From assembly GCA_000415185.1 (NCBI GenBank), contig KE351647.1:250528-314527 (forward strand): 64,000 bases of DNA, written 5' to 3'. The position numbers and the translations under genes are program-made. Origin of the DNA: Enterococcus faecalis 13-SD-W-01. GTDB taxonomy: Bacteria > Bacillota > Bacilli > Lactobacillales > Enterococcaceae. Of the stretch, positions 29,093-39,313 are shown piece after piece. The first letter of the stretch is position 1. Each line of letters opens with the position of its first letter. The notes beneath the pieces are model-generated. The model made no database searches. It was given only the letters and a program-made list of their open reading frames with translations, and was not told where the DNA came from.

Positions 29093-30259
29093 CTACTTCA
29101 ATAATTTTAAGAAACTTTCGCCATTTTCTGTTGGAGCTACATCAAAGTTTTCTGCAATTGTTGCTGAGATATCTGCGTAGTAGCCTTGAGGAAGTGCTCC
29201 TTGCTGCTGCATTTTTTTACTGTAAACCAATAATGGGACATATTCACGGGTGTGGTCTGTTCCTGGGAAGGTTGGGTCATTTCCGTGATCGGCGGTGATC
29301 ATCAATAAATCATCGTCTGCCATTGTGTCTAAGATTTCTGGGATTCGCAAATCAAATTCTTCGATTGCATGGGCATACCCGACAACGTCGCGGCGATGGC
29401 CGTATAATGCATCAAAATCCACCAGATTTGTAAAACTTAATCCTGTAAAATCTTTTTTCATGACATTCAACAATTGGTCAACGCCATCCATATTGCTTTT
29501 TGTGCGTACAAACTCAGTGATGCCTTGTCCGTTGAAGATATCGTTGATTTTACCAACAGCAATCACATCTTTTCCGTCTTCTTTCAATGAATCCAAAACA
29601 GTATGACCGAATGGATCAAGCGCATAGTCATGACGATTGCTTGTTCGTGTAAAGTTTCCTGGTTCTCCAATGTACGGACGCGCGATAATACGACCAATCA
29701 TATATGGCTCATCTTTCGTGATGTCACGGACAAATTGGCAAATACGGTAAAGTTCTTCTAATGGAATGATTTCTTCATGTGCTGCGATTTGCAGTACTGG
29801 ATCGGCAGAGGTATAAACGATCAGATCTCCTGTTTCCATTTGATGTTGACCATAATCGTCAATAACAGCTGTTCCGCTATATGGTTTATTGCAGACGATT
29901 TTTCTGCCGGAAAATTCTTCGATTTGATCCAATAATTCTTTCGGGAAACCGTTTGGAAAGACACGGAATGGTTTTTTGATATTCAATCCCATGATTTCCC
30001 AATGGCCAGTCATAGTATCTTTACCAACAGATACTTCTTCTAATTTTGTCGCATAGCCTTGATGGTCTTCTACTGCTTTGACTCCTTCAAGAGGACGGAT
30101 CATACCTAGACCAAGTTTTTCCAGATGAGGAATCGTCAATCCAGCTTCTTTTGCGATGTGACCTAATGTGTCTGCTCCGACGTCATTGAATTTTTCTGAG
30201 TCTGGTGCTTCACCGATTCCGACTGAATCCATAACAACTAAATGTACACGTTTAAACAT
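29093..30259 (-). CDS. deoB: Phosphopentomutase
   Basis: 388 aa. It starts [20 protein letters not shown], the alkaline-phosphatase-superfamily metal site. [14 protein letters not shown] carries the phosphorylated Thr, and [19 protein letters not shown] supplies the second metal site. It interconverts (deoxy)ribose-1- and 5-phosphate, linking the nucleoside phosphorylases to DeoC and the pentose phosphate pathway. First gene of deoB-punA-deoD. Confidence 0.96.
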   Translation of the reverse strand: MFKRVHLVVMDSVGIGEAPDSEKFNDVGADTLGHIAKEAGLTIPHLEKLGLGMIRPLEGVKAVEDHQGYATKLEEVSVGKDTMTGHWEIMGLNIKKPFRVFPNGFPKELLDQIEEFSGRKIVCNKPYSGTAVIDDYGQHQMETGDLIVYTSADPVLQIAAHEEIIPLEELYRICQFVRDITKDEPYMIGRIIARPYIGEPGNFTRTSNRHDYALDPFGHTVLDSLKEDGKDVIAVGKINDIFNGQGITEFVRTKSNMDGVDQLLNVMKKDFTGLSFTNLVDFDALYGHRRDVVGYAHAIEEFDLRIPEILDTMADDDLLMITADHGNDPTFPGTDHTREYVPLLVYSKKMQQQGALPQGYYADISATIAENFDVAPTENGESFLKLLK

Positions 30260-30361
30260 GGCTTTTCCTTCTTTCTTTTTTCTTTCTTAAATAAGGCGTC
30301 CACGGATTCAAGATTTCTGTATCCGCAAACATCTTCTTATTAACAGATTAGCGTAAATACA

Positions 30362-30408
30362 CAAAAAAGGCGAGACTAAGAAACATTTCCCATAGTCCCA
30401 CCCTTTCA
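30362..30408 (-). terminator. Terminator between nupQ and deoB
   Basis: The arms GGTGGGACTA and TAGTCTCGCC enclose a 14-nt centre and are followed by TTTTTTG on the minus strand. It separates the uptake operon from the deoB operon, although read-through remains possible. Confidence 0.8.
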
Positions 30409-30420
30409 GCAACTAAAACG

Positions 30421-31377
30421 TTATTTCGATTTGATGTAATTCTTCCCGTTTGCTTTTGGTCCAGATGCTTTGCCTAAGAAAACGACTAAAACGATGATCG
30501 TTAAAACATAAGGAGCAATCTGCAGCAAGACTGGCGGAATAGAAGAGATAACTGGCAGTTGGGCACCGATGATACTCAAACTTTGAGCAAAACCAAAGAA
30601 TAAAGATGCGCCCATTGCGCCTAATGGATTCCATTTTCCGAAAATCATCGCAGCCATTGAGATAAATCCTTGACCTACGATTGTTCCAGCAGAGAAATTA
30701 CCTGAGATCGATTGAGCAAAAACTGCGCCGCCCATACCGCCAAGTAAACCAGAAATCAAGACACCTGAATAACGCATTGCGTAAACATTGATCCCTAATG
30801 TATCTGCTGCTTGCGGATTTTCACCCACAGAACGTAATCTCAAACCAAATCTTGTTTTAAAAATAATGAACCATGCAATAACTGCAATCACGATTGCTAA
30901 GTATGCAGGTAAAAATGTATTTCTAAAGAAAATCTGTCCAATCACTGGGATTTTTGACAGCCCAGGGAATGAATAATAACCTAAGTTGAAGTTGATATTG
31001 TCTGTCTGACCTTTGCCATACCAGACTTTGATCAAAAACACACCTAACGCTGGCGCCATCAAGTTGATAACTGTCCCGCTGATGATATGATCTGCACGTA
31101 AGCTGACTGTTGCCACCGCATGAAGCAGAGAGAACAAGACACCGACTGCACCACCAACCAAAATCGCGATCCACGGAGTCATTGCGCCTAATGTCGGACT
31201 CATCGTCAAGTTAAAGACGATTGCGCTGAACGCACCCATGACCATGATACCTTCCAAACCAACATTGACGATCCCGCTTCGTTCAGAAAAGGTTCCTCCC
31301 AAAGAAGTGAGGATCAACGGAGTCGAATACACAAGCGTTGAAGTAAGAATCAACGAAATCAAACCTACAGTTGACAT
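30421..31377 (-). CDS. nupQ: Nucleoside ABC transporter permease
   Basis: 318 aa with about eight to ten membrane helices. It belongs to the BPD_transp_2 family: LTSLGGTFSERSGIVNVGLEGIM and RSVGENPQAADTLGINVYAMRY are the typical conserved loops. It matches the second permease of BMP-type nucleoside importers (B. subtilis NupNOPQ). It overlaps the preceding permease stop by one base. It acts in the membrane with NupP and NupO and the BMP lipoprotein encoded upstream. Confidence 0.88.
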   Translation of the reverse strand: MSTVGLISLILTSTLVYSTPLILTSLGGTFSERSGIVNVGLEGIMVMGAFSAIVFNLTMSPTLGAMTPWIAILVGGAVGVLFSLLHAVATVSLRADHIISGTVINLMAPALGVFLIKVWYGKGQTDNINFNLGYYSFPGLSKIPVIGQIFFRNTFLPAYLAIVIAVIAWFIIFKTRFGLRLRSVGENPQAADTLGINVYAMRYSGVLISGLLGGMGGAVFAQSISGNFSAGTIVGQGFISMAAMIFGKWNPLGAMGASLFFGFAQSLSIIGAQLPVISSIPPVLLQIAPYVLTIIVLVVFLGKASGPKANGKNYIKSK

Positions 31378-32519
31378 TATAGATCTCCTCCTTCCTGATC
31401 TTGGTTCGTTGGTTTAGCTTCCAAGTTAGCAACTACAGCTGTTTGTTTTTTACCTTGGAAAAATTTCGCCATCAAGAAACGGATCAAGAAATTGATACCT
31501 ACAAAGAAAATGATCAATGCGATCGAAACATTTACGATCTCGAATGGGATACCAGCACCAGTCTGCATACCCAAACCACCGATTTTCAAAATACTGAATA
31601 ACAAAGCCGATAACAAGATACCGATGGAAGAACCAGCACCTAGAAGAGAAACGGCCATACCGTCAAATCCAATTGATAGAGAAGCTGTTTGTACGAAGAA
31701 GTTTTGATATGTTCCTAAACCTTCTACAACGCCTCCTAGACCTGCCAATGCGCCAGAAATGACCATTGACAAGACGATTGTCCGTTTGCTGCTCATACCT
31801 GCGTATTCCGAAGCAAATGGGTTCAAACCTACCGAACGGATCTCATAACCAAGCGTTGTCTTTTTCATCAAGAACCAAACGGCAACTAATGCAACTAATC
31901 CTAAAATCAAACCGCCGCTTACTCGTGAGCCGCCGAAAAATTGTGTTAACCAAGGAATTCTCAATGAAGCATTTTGACTGATCATTGCTGAAGAATCCAA
32001 ACTTGTACGGAAACTTTCAGGCATCACTTCATGAAGCATGAATGTACTTGTATAAAGTAAAATATAGTTCATCATAATTGTTACGATTACTTCACTTGTC
32101 CCAAAGAATGCACGCAGCAAACCAGGAATAGCAGCTGCCATTGCCCCTGCTAATGCGCCTGCGATCACACATAAAGGAACAAGGACGATTTTAGACATAT
32201 CTGGAAACGCTAAAGCGATCCAAACACTAACGATCCATCCGCACAATGCTTGTCCAGAAAGACCGATATTAAAGAAGCCGGCTGAATTCGCCACTGAGAA
32301 GCCAAGTGCTGTGAAAAGCAATGGCGTTGCTTGTCTTAATGTCTCACCGATACTTCTTTGTGAACCAAGTGATGCGTTCAGCATCGAAGAATACCCAGAA
32401 ATAGGGTTAAGGTTAAATACTGCCATCAAAACAGCTCCTAAAAGCAAGCCGATAATTACTGAAATGATAGGCACTAGTAGATTACGGATCTTTTCACTGC
32501 GATCATTCATGAACGCCAC
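31377..32519 (-). CDS. nupP: Nucleoside ABC transporter permease
   Basis: 380 aa. Membrane helices start near residue 13. Family loops: NSAGFFNIGLSGQALCGW and RSVGLNPFASEYAGMSSKR. It is the larger first permease of the BMP-type importer. The start overlaps the 3' end of nupO by 17 bases and the stop overlaps nupQ, so translation is coupled. Confidence 0.88.
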   Translation of the reverse strand: MAFMNDRSEKIRNLLVPIISVIIGLLLGAVLMAVFNLNPISGYSSMLNASLGSQRSIGETLRQATPLLFTALGFSVANSAGFFNIGLSGQALCGWIVSVWIALAFPDMSKIVLVPLCVIAGALAGAMAAAIPGLLRAFFGTSEVIVTIMMNYILLYTSTFMLHEVMPESFRTSLDSSAMISQNASLRIPWLTQFFGGSRVSGGLILGLVALVAVWFLMKKTTLGYEIRSVGLNPFASEYAGMSSKRTIVLSMVISGALAGLGGVVEGLGTYQNFFVQTASLSIGFDGMAVSLLGAGSSIGILLSALLFSILKIGGLGMQTGAGIPFEIVNVSIALIIFFVGINFLIRFLMAKFFQGKKQTAVVANLEAKPTNQDQEGGDL

Positions 32520-34074
32520 CTGCCTTTTCTAACTCTTTCCGCGCTTCTTCTAACGAGTAACCTGCCATTAGAAGACCCAATTCATTTTCAGTTGTTTCTT
32601 TTGGATCAACAACTCCGACGATTTCGCCTTCGTGAATTACCGCGATGCGGTCAGAAACATTTAGAATCTCTTCCAATTCAAAGCTGATCAATAGAACTGC
32701 TTTGAATTTATCTCTTTGCTCGATCAAACGTTTATGGATAAACTCGATCGCACCGACATCAAGTCCGCGGGTTGGATTTGCAACAATAAGCAAATCTGGG
32801 TCGCGGTCTACTTCACGAGCGATGATTGCTTTTTGCTGATTTCCGCCAGAAAGAGCTTTTGCAGGGACGATTTCGTTTGTTGTACGAACATCGTATTCGT
32901 CAATCAAATTACGAGCGTGTTCATTGATTTCTTGATAATTCAGTACACCGAATTTGCTGTATGGCTCTTGATAATAAGTTTGCAGACCAATGTTTTCTGC
33001 TAAGGTCATATCAAGGACTAAGCCATATTTGTGGCGGTCTTCCGGCACATGACCAACGCCAGCTTCAGTGATTTTACGTGGTTTATGATTTGTAATATCA
33101 TTACCGTTTAGGCGGATTTTTCCGCTTTCTGCTTTTCGAAGCCCAGTCAATGCTTGGACAAGCTCTGATTGTCCATTTCCATCGATTCCAGCAATTCCCA
33201 GAACTTCACCAGCGCGGATTTCCAAGCTTAGATTTTTCACTGCTGGGATGCCGCGGTTTTCATTGACGACAAGATTTTCGATCGACAACACCGCTTCTTG
33301 CGGGCGTGCTTCTTTTTTATCTGTTTTAAATGAAACGGAGCGGCCAACCATCATATCAGCCAGTTGTTGTGAAGTAACATCTTTCACATCTACTGTTCCG
33401 ATTCCTTGGCCTCGACGAATCACGGTACAGCGATCTGCGACTGCTTTGATCTCATCTAATTTATGCGTAATCAAAATGATTGATTTGCCTTCTTTGACCA
33501 GTTCTTTCATGATAATAATCAATTCTTCGATTTCTTGCGGGGTCAATACTGCTGTTGGTTCATCAAAAATCAATACTTCTGCACCACGGTAAAGAGTTTT
33601 TAAAATCTCGACACGCTGTTCCATCCCGACTGAGATATCACGAATGTACGCATCTGGATTAACAGATAATCCATATTGTTCAGAAACTTTTTGGATTTCT
33701 TCACGGGCTTTTTTGCGGTCAATGACACCAGCTTTGCTTGGCTCACTACCTAAAATAATATTTTCCGTCACTGTAAATGCGTCAACGAGCATGAAATGCT
33801 GATGAACCATTCCGATACCGAGCTGATTTGCTTTTGTAGGACTAGTAATTTCTACTTTTTCTCCGCGCAGCAAGATTTCACCGGAAGTTGGTTCTAAAAG
33901 ACCTGATAACATATTCATCAATGTCGATTTGCCAGCGCCGTTTTCTCCTAGCAGTGCATGGATCTCTCCAGGTTTGACCTGCAAGTTGATATTGTCATTG
34001 GCTTTGAAGGTGCCAAATTGTTTGGTGATGTTCTTCATCTCAATGACAAAGTTTTCTTGAACCACATTTTTCAC
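32503..34074 (-). CDS. nupO: Nucleoside ABC transporter ATP-binding protein (two ATPase domains)
   Basis: 523 aa with duplicated ABC domains. The first has Walker A GENGAGKSTLMN, signature DISVGMEQRVEIL and Walker B VLIFDEPTAVLTPQE. The second has GIDGNGQSELVQAL, ALSGGNQQKAIIAREV and LIVANPTRGLDVGAI, the degenerate form normal for this sugar/nucleoside class. It energises NupP/NupQ. It stands 508 bases downstream of the lipoprotein gene, across an array of long repeats. Confidence 0.92.
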   Translation of the reverse strand: MKNVVQENFVIEMKNITKQFGTFKANDNINLQVKPGEIHALLGENGAGKSTLMNMLSGLLEPTSGEILLRGEKVEITSPTKANQLGIGMVHQHFMLVDAFTVTENIILGSEPSKAGVIDRKKAREEIQKVSEQYGLSVNPDAYIRDISVGMEQRVEILKTLYRGAEVLIFDEPTAVLTPQEIEELIIIMKELVKEGKSIILITHKLDEIKAVADRCTVIRRGQGIGTVDVKDVTSQQLADMMVGRSVSFKTDKKEARPQEAVLSIENLVVNENRGIPAVKNLSLEIRAGEVLGIAGIDGNGQSELVQALTGLRKAESGKIRLNGNDITNHKPRKITEAGVGHVPEDRHKYGLVLDMTLAENIGLQTYYQEPYSKFGVLNYQEINEHARNLIDEYDVRTTNEIVPAKALSGGNQQKAIIAREVDRDPDLLIVANPTRGLDVGAIEFIHKRLIEQRDKFKAVLLISFELEEILNVSDRIAVIHEGEIVGVVDPKETTENELGLLMAGYSLEEARKELEKAGGVHE

Positions 34075-34176
34075 ATCCTAACGATTTATATCCAGGGCAA
34101 CGATCAACAAAAATCACCAATGTTGCGATGATTTATCTAAAGTGATGAAACACTTCGGGATTTTGCTCCCTTATTC

Positions 34177-34515
34177 AAAGAGGTCGTGAACAAAGCGTTT
34201 TGACTTGAGCATTAAAGAAAAAATCTGTGAAACAGCTTTTCATGTTTTGCAGATTTTTGAGTTAATGCCGAAAGTCAGCTTTGTGAACACCGTTTAGAAA
34301 GAGGTCGTGAACTCAGCGCTCTGCTTTGAGCAGTAAGGATAATTTTTTAAAAGTCGCTTCTCAGACTTTTACGAAAATTTGACTTAGTGCCGAAAAGCAG
34401 CTGAGTGAACACCGTTTAAAAAGAGGTCGTGAAAGAACCGTTTAGCTTCAAGCAGTAAAGAGAAAAACTTTAAAACAGCTCTATCTTTCCAATTTACGAT
34501 CTCTTTGAATAAAGA
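34177..34515. repeat. Three tandem imperfect copies of a ~121-bp stem-loop repeat
   Basis: AAAGAGGTCGTGAA starts at 34177, 34298 and 34420, spaced 121 and 122 bases apart. Copies 1 and 2 end in ...GTGAACACCGTTTA; copy 3 is truncated or diverged. Within a copy, the GGTCGTGAACTCAGCG..GAGCAGTAA half is roughly inverted in TTAGTGCCGAAAAGCAGCTGAGTGAACACC, so each unit can fold into a long imperfect hairpin. This resembles intergenic repeat families such as the EFAR elements reported in E. faecalis. It occupies the gap between the lipoprotein and ATPase genes. Nothing coding is supported here. Confidence 0.8.
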
Positions 34516-34582
34516 AACAAATACATTTAATCTAAACCATAGCCTTGTCAAACGGATGTCCAACAAGGCTATAGAAATTTTA

Positions 34583-35659
34583 TTAATTTTCAGGAGTTTC
34601 TGGTACTTTGATGTCGCCTGCGATGATTTTTTCTTTTGCTTCATCAACCGCTTTTTGTGCTTCGTCAGAAAGTTGTCCTTTTGTCAAACCAACACCGTCT
34701 TCTTTCAAACCGTAAACAGTGTGTTCGCCGCCAGGGAATTTGCCGTCAGCAGATTTTTGTGCCAAATCTTTCACGACTGTATCTACGCCTTTAAGTGTAG
34801 ATGTCAAAGTGAAGTTTGCATCTTTGCCGTCTTTTGTATATGAACCTTCGTCTGATTGGTCACGGTCAACACCGATAACCCAAACTTCTTTTTCGCCAGA
34901 TTCATTCAATGATTTCGCTTCTTGGAAGACACCATTTCCTGTACCGCCTGAAGCGTGGAAGATGATATCTGCATTTTGTCCGTACATTGCTTGTGCGATT
35001 GAACGTCCTTTATCAGGAGCATTGAAGTCACCTGCGTATTGGTTCAATACTTTGATATCTTTGCCTAATTCTTTAGCACCAGCATCAACACCAGCTTTGA
35101 AGCCTGCGTCAAAACGGTCGATAACTTCACCTTTCACACCACCAACAAAACCAACAACATTTGTTTTTGTTGTGTAAGCTGCTGCGATACCAGCTAAGTA
35201 AGAAGCTTCGTTATCTTTAAATGTTGCAGATACGACATTGTCTAACCCATCAATAACATCATCGATAATAACAAAGTTTGTTTCTGTGTTGTTTGTTGCT
35301 TGTTCTTTGATCGCTGGTTGTAATTTATAACCAACACCAAAGATTGTTTTGAATCCTGCGTTTAACGCTTGGTCAATATTTGGGATATAATCTGATTCGC
35401 TTGCTGATTGGAAATATTGGTAGCCGTCGTTTCCGCGAGAAAGATCATTTGCTTTCCCCCACTCTTGCAGACCTTCCCAAGCAGACTGGTTAAATGAACG
35501 GTCATCGACACCGCCTGTATCTGTGATCAATGCAGCAGTTGCTGTACCATTGCTGTTTGAGTCACCTGAGTCTGATGATCCGCCGTCTCCGCATGCTGCT
35601 AGAAATAGTCCAGCAGATAGAGCAATCGCGCCCAAACCAAATAATTTTGCTTTTTTCAT
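34583..35659 (-). CDS. BMP family nucleoside-binding lipoprotein
   Basis: 358 aa. The start MKKAKLFGLGAIALSAGLF leads to a lipobox LAAC with the modified Cys near residue 23, followed by a Gly/Ser/Asp linker. BMP-family blocks: TDTGGVDDRSFNQSAWEGLQ, VGFVGGVKGEVIDRFDAGF and IIFHASGGTGNGVFQEA. It is the extracellular solute receptor for the NupOPQ importer. An upstream ATG at 35749 is not needed; GGGGGC before 35659 fits better. It follows cdd closely. Confidence 0.92.
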   Translation of the reverse strand: MKKAKLFGLGAIALSAGLFLAACGDGGSSDSGDSNSNGTATAALITDTGGVDDRSFNQSAWEGLQEWGKANDLSRGNDGYQYFQSASESDYIPNIDQALNAGFKTIFGVGYKLQPAIKEQATNNTETNFVIIDDVIDGLDNVVSATFKDNEASYLAGIAAAYTTKTNVVGFVGGVKGEVIDRFDAGFKAGVDAGAKELGKDIKVLNQYAGDFNAPDKGRSIAQAMYGQNADIIFHASGGTGNGVFQEAKSLNESGEKEVWVIGVDRDQSDEGSYTKDGKDANFTLTSTLKGVDTVVKDLAQKSADGKFPGGEHTVYGLKEDGVGLTKGQLSDEAQKAVDEAKEKIIAGDIKVPETPEN

Positions 35660-35723
35660 TTCTGTAAAGCCCCCTAAATATAATTGTTTTTTTCCAACAG
35701 TCAGATGACTGAATGAACGTAGA

Positions 35724-36131
35724 TTATAGATCTTTTTCTGTAAAAGCATATGGCAGCAGCTGTCGGACTGTCATTTCTTTGATGACGCCCTCATCGCCTA
35801 CTAATGTCACAGGCATTTCTGGTGAACAAAACTCAGCCATGACTTGGCGGCAAGCTCCGCATGGTGAGATTGGTTCTGGTGTGTGTCCAGCGACGACTAA
35901 ATGACTGAAGTTTTTTTCTCCTTCAGAGACTGCTTTAAAAAATGCTGTGCGTTCTGCACAATTTGTCAAACCGAATGATGCATTTTCGATATTGATTCCT
36001 TGATACGTGTTGCCTTCATCTGTGACAAGACAAGCGCCTACTGGAAATTTTGAATAGGGTACATACGCTTTATCCAAAGCACTGACTGCACAGTCGATCC
36101 ATTCTTTTTTTGCTTTTTCAAATCCGCTCAT
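35724..36131 (-). CDS. cdd: Cytidine deaminase
   Basis: 135 aa, homotetrameric type. Zinc ligands and catalytic Glu: NCAERTAFFKA (C-A-E) and PCGACRQVMAEF (PCxxC). It converts cytidine and deoxycytidine to uridine compounds. The start at 36131 follows GGAGAAGG and overlaps the end of deoC by a few codons' worth of sequence context; an ATG at 36173 would lie within deoC. Part of pdp-deoC-cdd. Confidence 0.94.
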   Translation of the reverse strand: MSGFEKAKKEWIDCAVSALDKAYVPYSKFPVGACLVTDEGNTYQGINIENASFGLTNCAERTAFFKAVSEGEKNFSHLVVAGHTPEPISPCGACRQVMAEFCSPEMPVTLVGDEGVIKEMTVRQLLPYAFTEKDL

Positions 36132-36135
36132 GATT

Positions 36136-36798
36136 CTAGTATCCTTCTCCTGATGTACCAGAAACGATTGCAACGCCTGCGCTTGTTCCGATACGTGTTG
36201 CTCCTGCTTCGACCATAGCCATTGCTTCTTCTGCGTTATGGATACCGCCAGAAGCTTTAACGCCCATATCTGGTCCCACTGTTTGGCGCATCAAGCGAAC
36301 ATCTTCTGCTTTTGCACCGCTTGTTGAAAATCCTGTTGAAGTTTTAACAAAGTCCGCGCCTGCTGCTTTTGCTAATTCACATGCTTTGACGATTTCTTCG
36401 TTATTTAATAAAGCTGTTTCAATGATTACTTTTACAAGAGCTTTATCTTTAGCTGCTTCTACCACAGCTTCGATATCTTGTTGTACTTTTTTATATTGTT
36501 GTGATTTCAAGGCACCGATATTGATAACCATATCGACTTCATCTGCACCATTTGCGATCGCATCTTTTGTTTCGTAAGCTTTGACGCTTGATGTGTTTGC
36601 TCCTAGAGGGAATCCAATAACTGTACATACAGCGACTGGTTCACCTGCTAATTTTTCTTTTGCAAGTGCTACCCATGTCGGATTAAGACAAACAGAGAAA
36701 AATTGATATTTTTTTGCTTCTTCAATAATGCGTAATACATCCTCTTCTGCAGCATCTGCTTTTAAGATTGTGTGGTCGATCATTCTGTTTAATTCCAT
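36136..36798 (-). CDS. deoC: Deoxyribose-phosphate aldolase
   Basis: 220 aa. Class I aldolase motifs: [37 protein letters not shown] (Schiff-base lysine region) and [10 protein letters not shown] with the catalytic Lys. It splits deoxyribose-5-phosphate into glyceraldehyde-3-phosphate and acetaldehyde. It sits between pdp and cdd. Confidence 0.96.
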   Translation of the reverse strand: MELNRMIDHTILKADAAEEDVLRIIEEAKKYQFFSVCLNPTWVALAKEKLAGEPVAVCTVIGFPLGANTSSVKAYETKDAIANGADEVDMVINIGALKSQQYKKVQQDIEAVVEAAKDKALVKVIIETALLNNEEIVKACELAKAAGADFVKTSTGFSTSGAKAEDVRLMRQTVGPDMGVKASGGIHNAEEAMAMVEAGATRIGTSAGVAIVSGTSGEGY

Positions 36799-36813
36799 TT
36801 GTATGCCCCTTTT

Positions 36814-38115
36814 CTATTCTGTGATGATTGCATGGACTAATGTTGGTTTTTCCGCTGTTTCACTTATTTCAATATTTTGATATAACAATTTGGAAACATC
36901 TGCTATATCTGGATTATTGCTGTAGATCGTCAGCAGCGATTCGCCTTTTTGGACGTTGTCGCCAACTTTTTTATGCAATCGCAAGCCAACTGCGTGGTCG
37001 ATTGTATCTTCTTTTGTTTTGCGTCCGGCACCTAGCATCATCGCTGCGATTCCTAGTTCTTTCGCTGCAATTTTCGATACGACACCTGAATCCTCGGCTG
37101 GAAGCTCAATCACATGCTGTGCTGTGAGCAGTTTTTCCGGCGCATCCACGATTGAAGGATCCCCGCCTTGGTTTTGGATCATTTCTTTGAATTTCGCTAA
37201 AGCTTGACCAGACTCTAATGCTTCTTCTAACATTTTTCGGGCCTGTTCAGCTGTTTCTGCTTTCCCAGCCAAAACAACCATTTGACTACCTAGGACATAA
37301 CACATTTCCAATAAATCTTCTGGGCCGTTTCCTTTTAATGTATCAATGGCTTCAACAACTTCCAAACTATTGCCGATTGCTTCACCCAGCGGCTCGGACA
37401 TATCCGAAATCACTGCAATTGTTTGTCTATTTGCTAGTTTGCCGATGCTGGTCATTGTTTTCGCTAAGCGTTTAGCATCGTCGATATTTTTCATGAACGC
37501 GCCGTCGCCGATCGTCACATCCAGAACGATTGCATCTGCACCTGAAGCGATTTTCTTACTCATAATAGAGCTTGCGATTAATGGAATCGAGTCCACCGTT
37601 GCTGTCACATCTCTTAATGCGTAAAGTTTTTTGTCTGCTGGTGCAAGATTTCCGGATTGTCCGATAACAGCTACATTGCTTTCATTTACTAATTGTATGA
37701 AGGTCTCATCTGAGAGTTCTATTTTAAATCCTGGGATTGCTTCTAATTTATCAAGTGTTCCGCCAGTGTAGCCTAGACCGCGTCCAGACATTTTTGCAAC
37801 AGGCACGCCAACACTTGCGACAAGCGGAGCAAGTATCAAAGTAGTTGTATCACCAACGCCTCCGGTAGAATGTTTGTCTACTTTTATGCCGTTGATCACA
37901 CTAAGGTCGATCACGTCACCTGAATGGGCCATTGCCAAAGTTAAGTTCGTGATTTCCTCATTTGTCATGTCTTCATAAAAAATTGCCATCAGTAATGCAC
38001 TGACTTGATAATCGGGAATCGAACCGTTTGTATAGTTCGTGATTATATAGTCGATTTCCTCTTTAGATAAACGATCACCGTTTCTCTTTTTTTCAATCAA
38101 ATCTACCATTCGCAT
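36814..38115 (-). CDS. pdp: Pyrimidine-nucleoside phosphorylase
   Basis: 433 aa. The start [20 protein letters not shown], the phosphate loop [17 protein letters not shown], the [18 protein letters not shown] stretch and the C-terminal [19 protein letters not shown] are typical of thymidine/pyrimidine phosphorylases. Start 38115 follows GGGGGA; the longer frame to 38175 would include the operator palindrome. First gene of the nucleoside catabolic operon. Confidence 0.95.
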   Translation of the reverse strand: MRMVDLIEKKRNGDRLSKEEIDYIITNYTNGSIPDYQVSALLMAIFYEDMTNEEITNLTLAMAHSGDVIDLSVINGIKVDKHSTGGVGDTTTLILAPLVASVGVPVAKMSGRGLGYTGGTLDKLEAIPGFKIELSDETFIQLVNESNVAVIGQSGNLAPADKKLYALRDVTATVDSIPLIASSIMSKKIASGADAIVLDVTIGDGAFMKNIDDAKRLAKTMTSIGKLANRQTIAVISDMSEPLGEAIGNSLEVVEAIDTLKGNGPEDLLEMCYVLGSQMVVLAGKAETAEQARKMLEEALESGQALAKFKEMIQNQGGDPSIVDAPEKLLTAQHVIELPAEDSGVVSKIAAKELGIAAMMLGAGRKTKEDTIDHAVGLRLHKKVGDNVQKGESLLTIYSNNPDIADVSKLLYQNIEISETAEKPTLVHAIITE

Positions 38116-38174
38116 CGCTTGATCCCCCTTGTCTCCACCAAATATTATACATGATTTTCCTACATGGTAAACCA

Positions 38175-38198
38175 CTTTAGTAAACTGGTTTACTAAAG
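38175..38198. promoter_or_regulatory. 24-bp perfect palindrome, probable LacI-family operator upstream of pdp
   Basis: CTTTAGTAAAC and GTTTACTAAAG flank a two-base centre: an 11-bp perfect inverted repeat about 60 bases upstream of the pdp start codon. Its size and symmetry suit a LacI-type dimer, and a LacI-family gene lies immediately upstream (38255-39271). A further GGTTTAC element follows towards pdp. The identity of the binding protein is inferred. Confidence 0.7.
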
Positions 38199-38221
38199 TC
38201 TACAGAAATATTTCCTCTTTT

Positions 38222-38236
38222 TGAAAACACTTACAA
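38222..38236 (-). promoter_or_regulatory. Candidate cre (CcpA) site
   Basis: On the minus strand TTGTAAGTGTTTTCA differs from the usual TGTAANCGNTNNCA consensus at one central position (TG for CG). It lies between the LacI-family gene and the pdp operator. Carbon catabolite control of nucleoside catabolism is known in related bacteria. Confidence 0.5.
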
Positions 38237-38254
38237 AAGCAATATACCGCCTAG

Positions 38255-39271
38255 CTAGTTCTTTGTCAATGCTTTTACGCTCTCACGAATAATTAATTTT
38301 GTTTCAAAAATTTTGTTCGGAACTTGTCTATCCGGGAATTCGATCGCATCAATCAAGAATTTTGCTGAATAAAAGCCGATGTCAAAACTTGGCTGTTTAA
38401 CCGTTGTGAGTTTGGGAATCATATATTCAGACAGTTTTAAGCCGTCAAAACCAACAACAGAAATATCCTCTGGTACACTTTTACCGATTTCATCAATTGC
38501 CTGATAACAACCAATCGCCATAGCATCATTTCCGCAAAAAACAGCGGTTACATCTTTGTGACGAAGCAATCGTTTGGTTGCGGTATATCCGCCTTGGACC
38601 GTCAAATCTCCGGGTTCGACCAATGCGCCGCTAAAAGGGATACCTGCATCTTTCAATGCGTGCTTATAGCCGTTGAACCGCTCTTCTAATTGATAATAGC
38701 CAGTCGTTTCTTTCAACATACCGATCTTTCGATGACCTTTTTCAATCAAAAGCGAGACTGCCTTGTACGCGCCCTCGTATTCTTTTACAATCAAACGCCC
38801 TGTGTCTCTGTTATTCAAACCGCGGTCAATCAAGATAATAGGGACATTTTGATAGAAACCGCTGTCTAAAGAAAATTCCTCTGGCAGCAGATTCGGCGTC
38901 GCAAAAAGAATCCCGTCTACTGAACGATGCATCAATTCTTGCAAATATTTTGTCTCGTTTTCTTGACTATGTCGGGAATTGCATAACATGATCACGTACC
39001 CTAAAGGATTGAGGTAGCTTTCTACTCCTTCAATCAGTTTTGAAAAGAAAAAATCTGTAACATCCGGAACGATCATGCCAATCGTTTTTGAATGTCGATT
39101 AATCACATTTGATGCGAAGTAATCTGGTTTATAATGATGCTCGTTGACGATTTCCAACACTTTTTTTCTCGTTTTTTCGCTGAATCTGCTGCCTTTATTG
39201 TTCAAGATCTGTGACACGGTTGTCACAGATACACCAGCCATTTCAGCAATATCTCTGATTGTTAGCTTCAT
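38255..39271 (-). CDS. LacI family transcriptional regulator
   Basis: 338 aa. The N-terminal helix-turn-helix is TIRDIAEMAGVSVTTVSQILN, with the hinge near residues 50-60 (YFASNVINRHSKTIG). The periplasmic-binding-protein-like domain follows (IGMIVPDVTDFFFSKLIEGV; AVFCGNDAMAIGCYQA; ISVVGFDGLKLSEYMIPKLT). The sequence resembles ribose/pentose-type regulators, but the effector cannot be read. It lies just upstream of the pdp operon in the same direction, making a (deoxy)nucleoside or pentose-phosphate signal likely. Confidence 0.88.
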   Translation of the reverse strand: MKLTIRDIAEMAGVSVTTVSQILNNKGSRFSEKTRKKVLEIVNEHHYKPDYFASNVINRHSKTIGMIVPDVTDFFFSKLIEGVESYLNPLGYVIMLCNSRHSQENETKYLQELMHRSVDGILFATPNLLPEEFSLDSGFYQNVPIILIDRGLNNRDTGRLIVKEYEGAYKAVSLLIEKGHRKIGMLKETTGYYQLEERFNGYKHALKDAGIPFSGALVEPGDLTVQGGYTATKRLLRHKDVTAVFCGNDAMAIGCYQAIDEIGKSVPEDISVVGFDGLKLSEYMIPKLTTVKQPSFDIGFYSAKFLIDAIEFPDRQVPNKIFETKLIIRESVKALTKN

Positions 39272-39313
39272 TTGCCCTCCCCTATCCGTTCTTGCTTGTT
39301 TTGTTTTAAATAA

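Noticed and set aside
34384..34647. Minus-strand open frame over the end of the lipoprotein gene and the repeat region
   Set aside because: It overlaps the well-supported lipoprotein gene in another frame and runs into repeat sequence; the residues resemble no protein.
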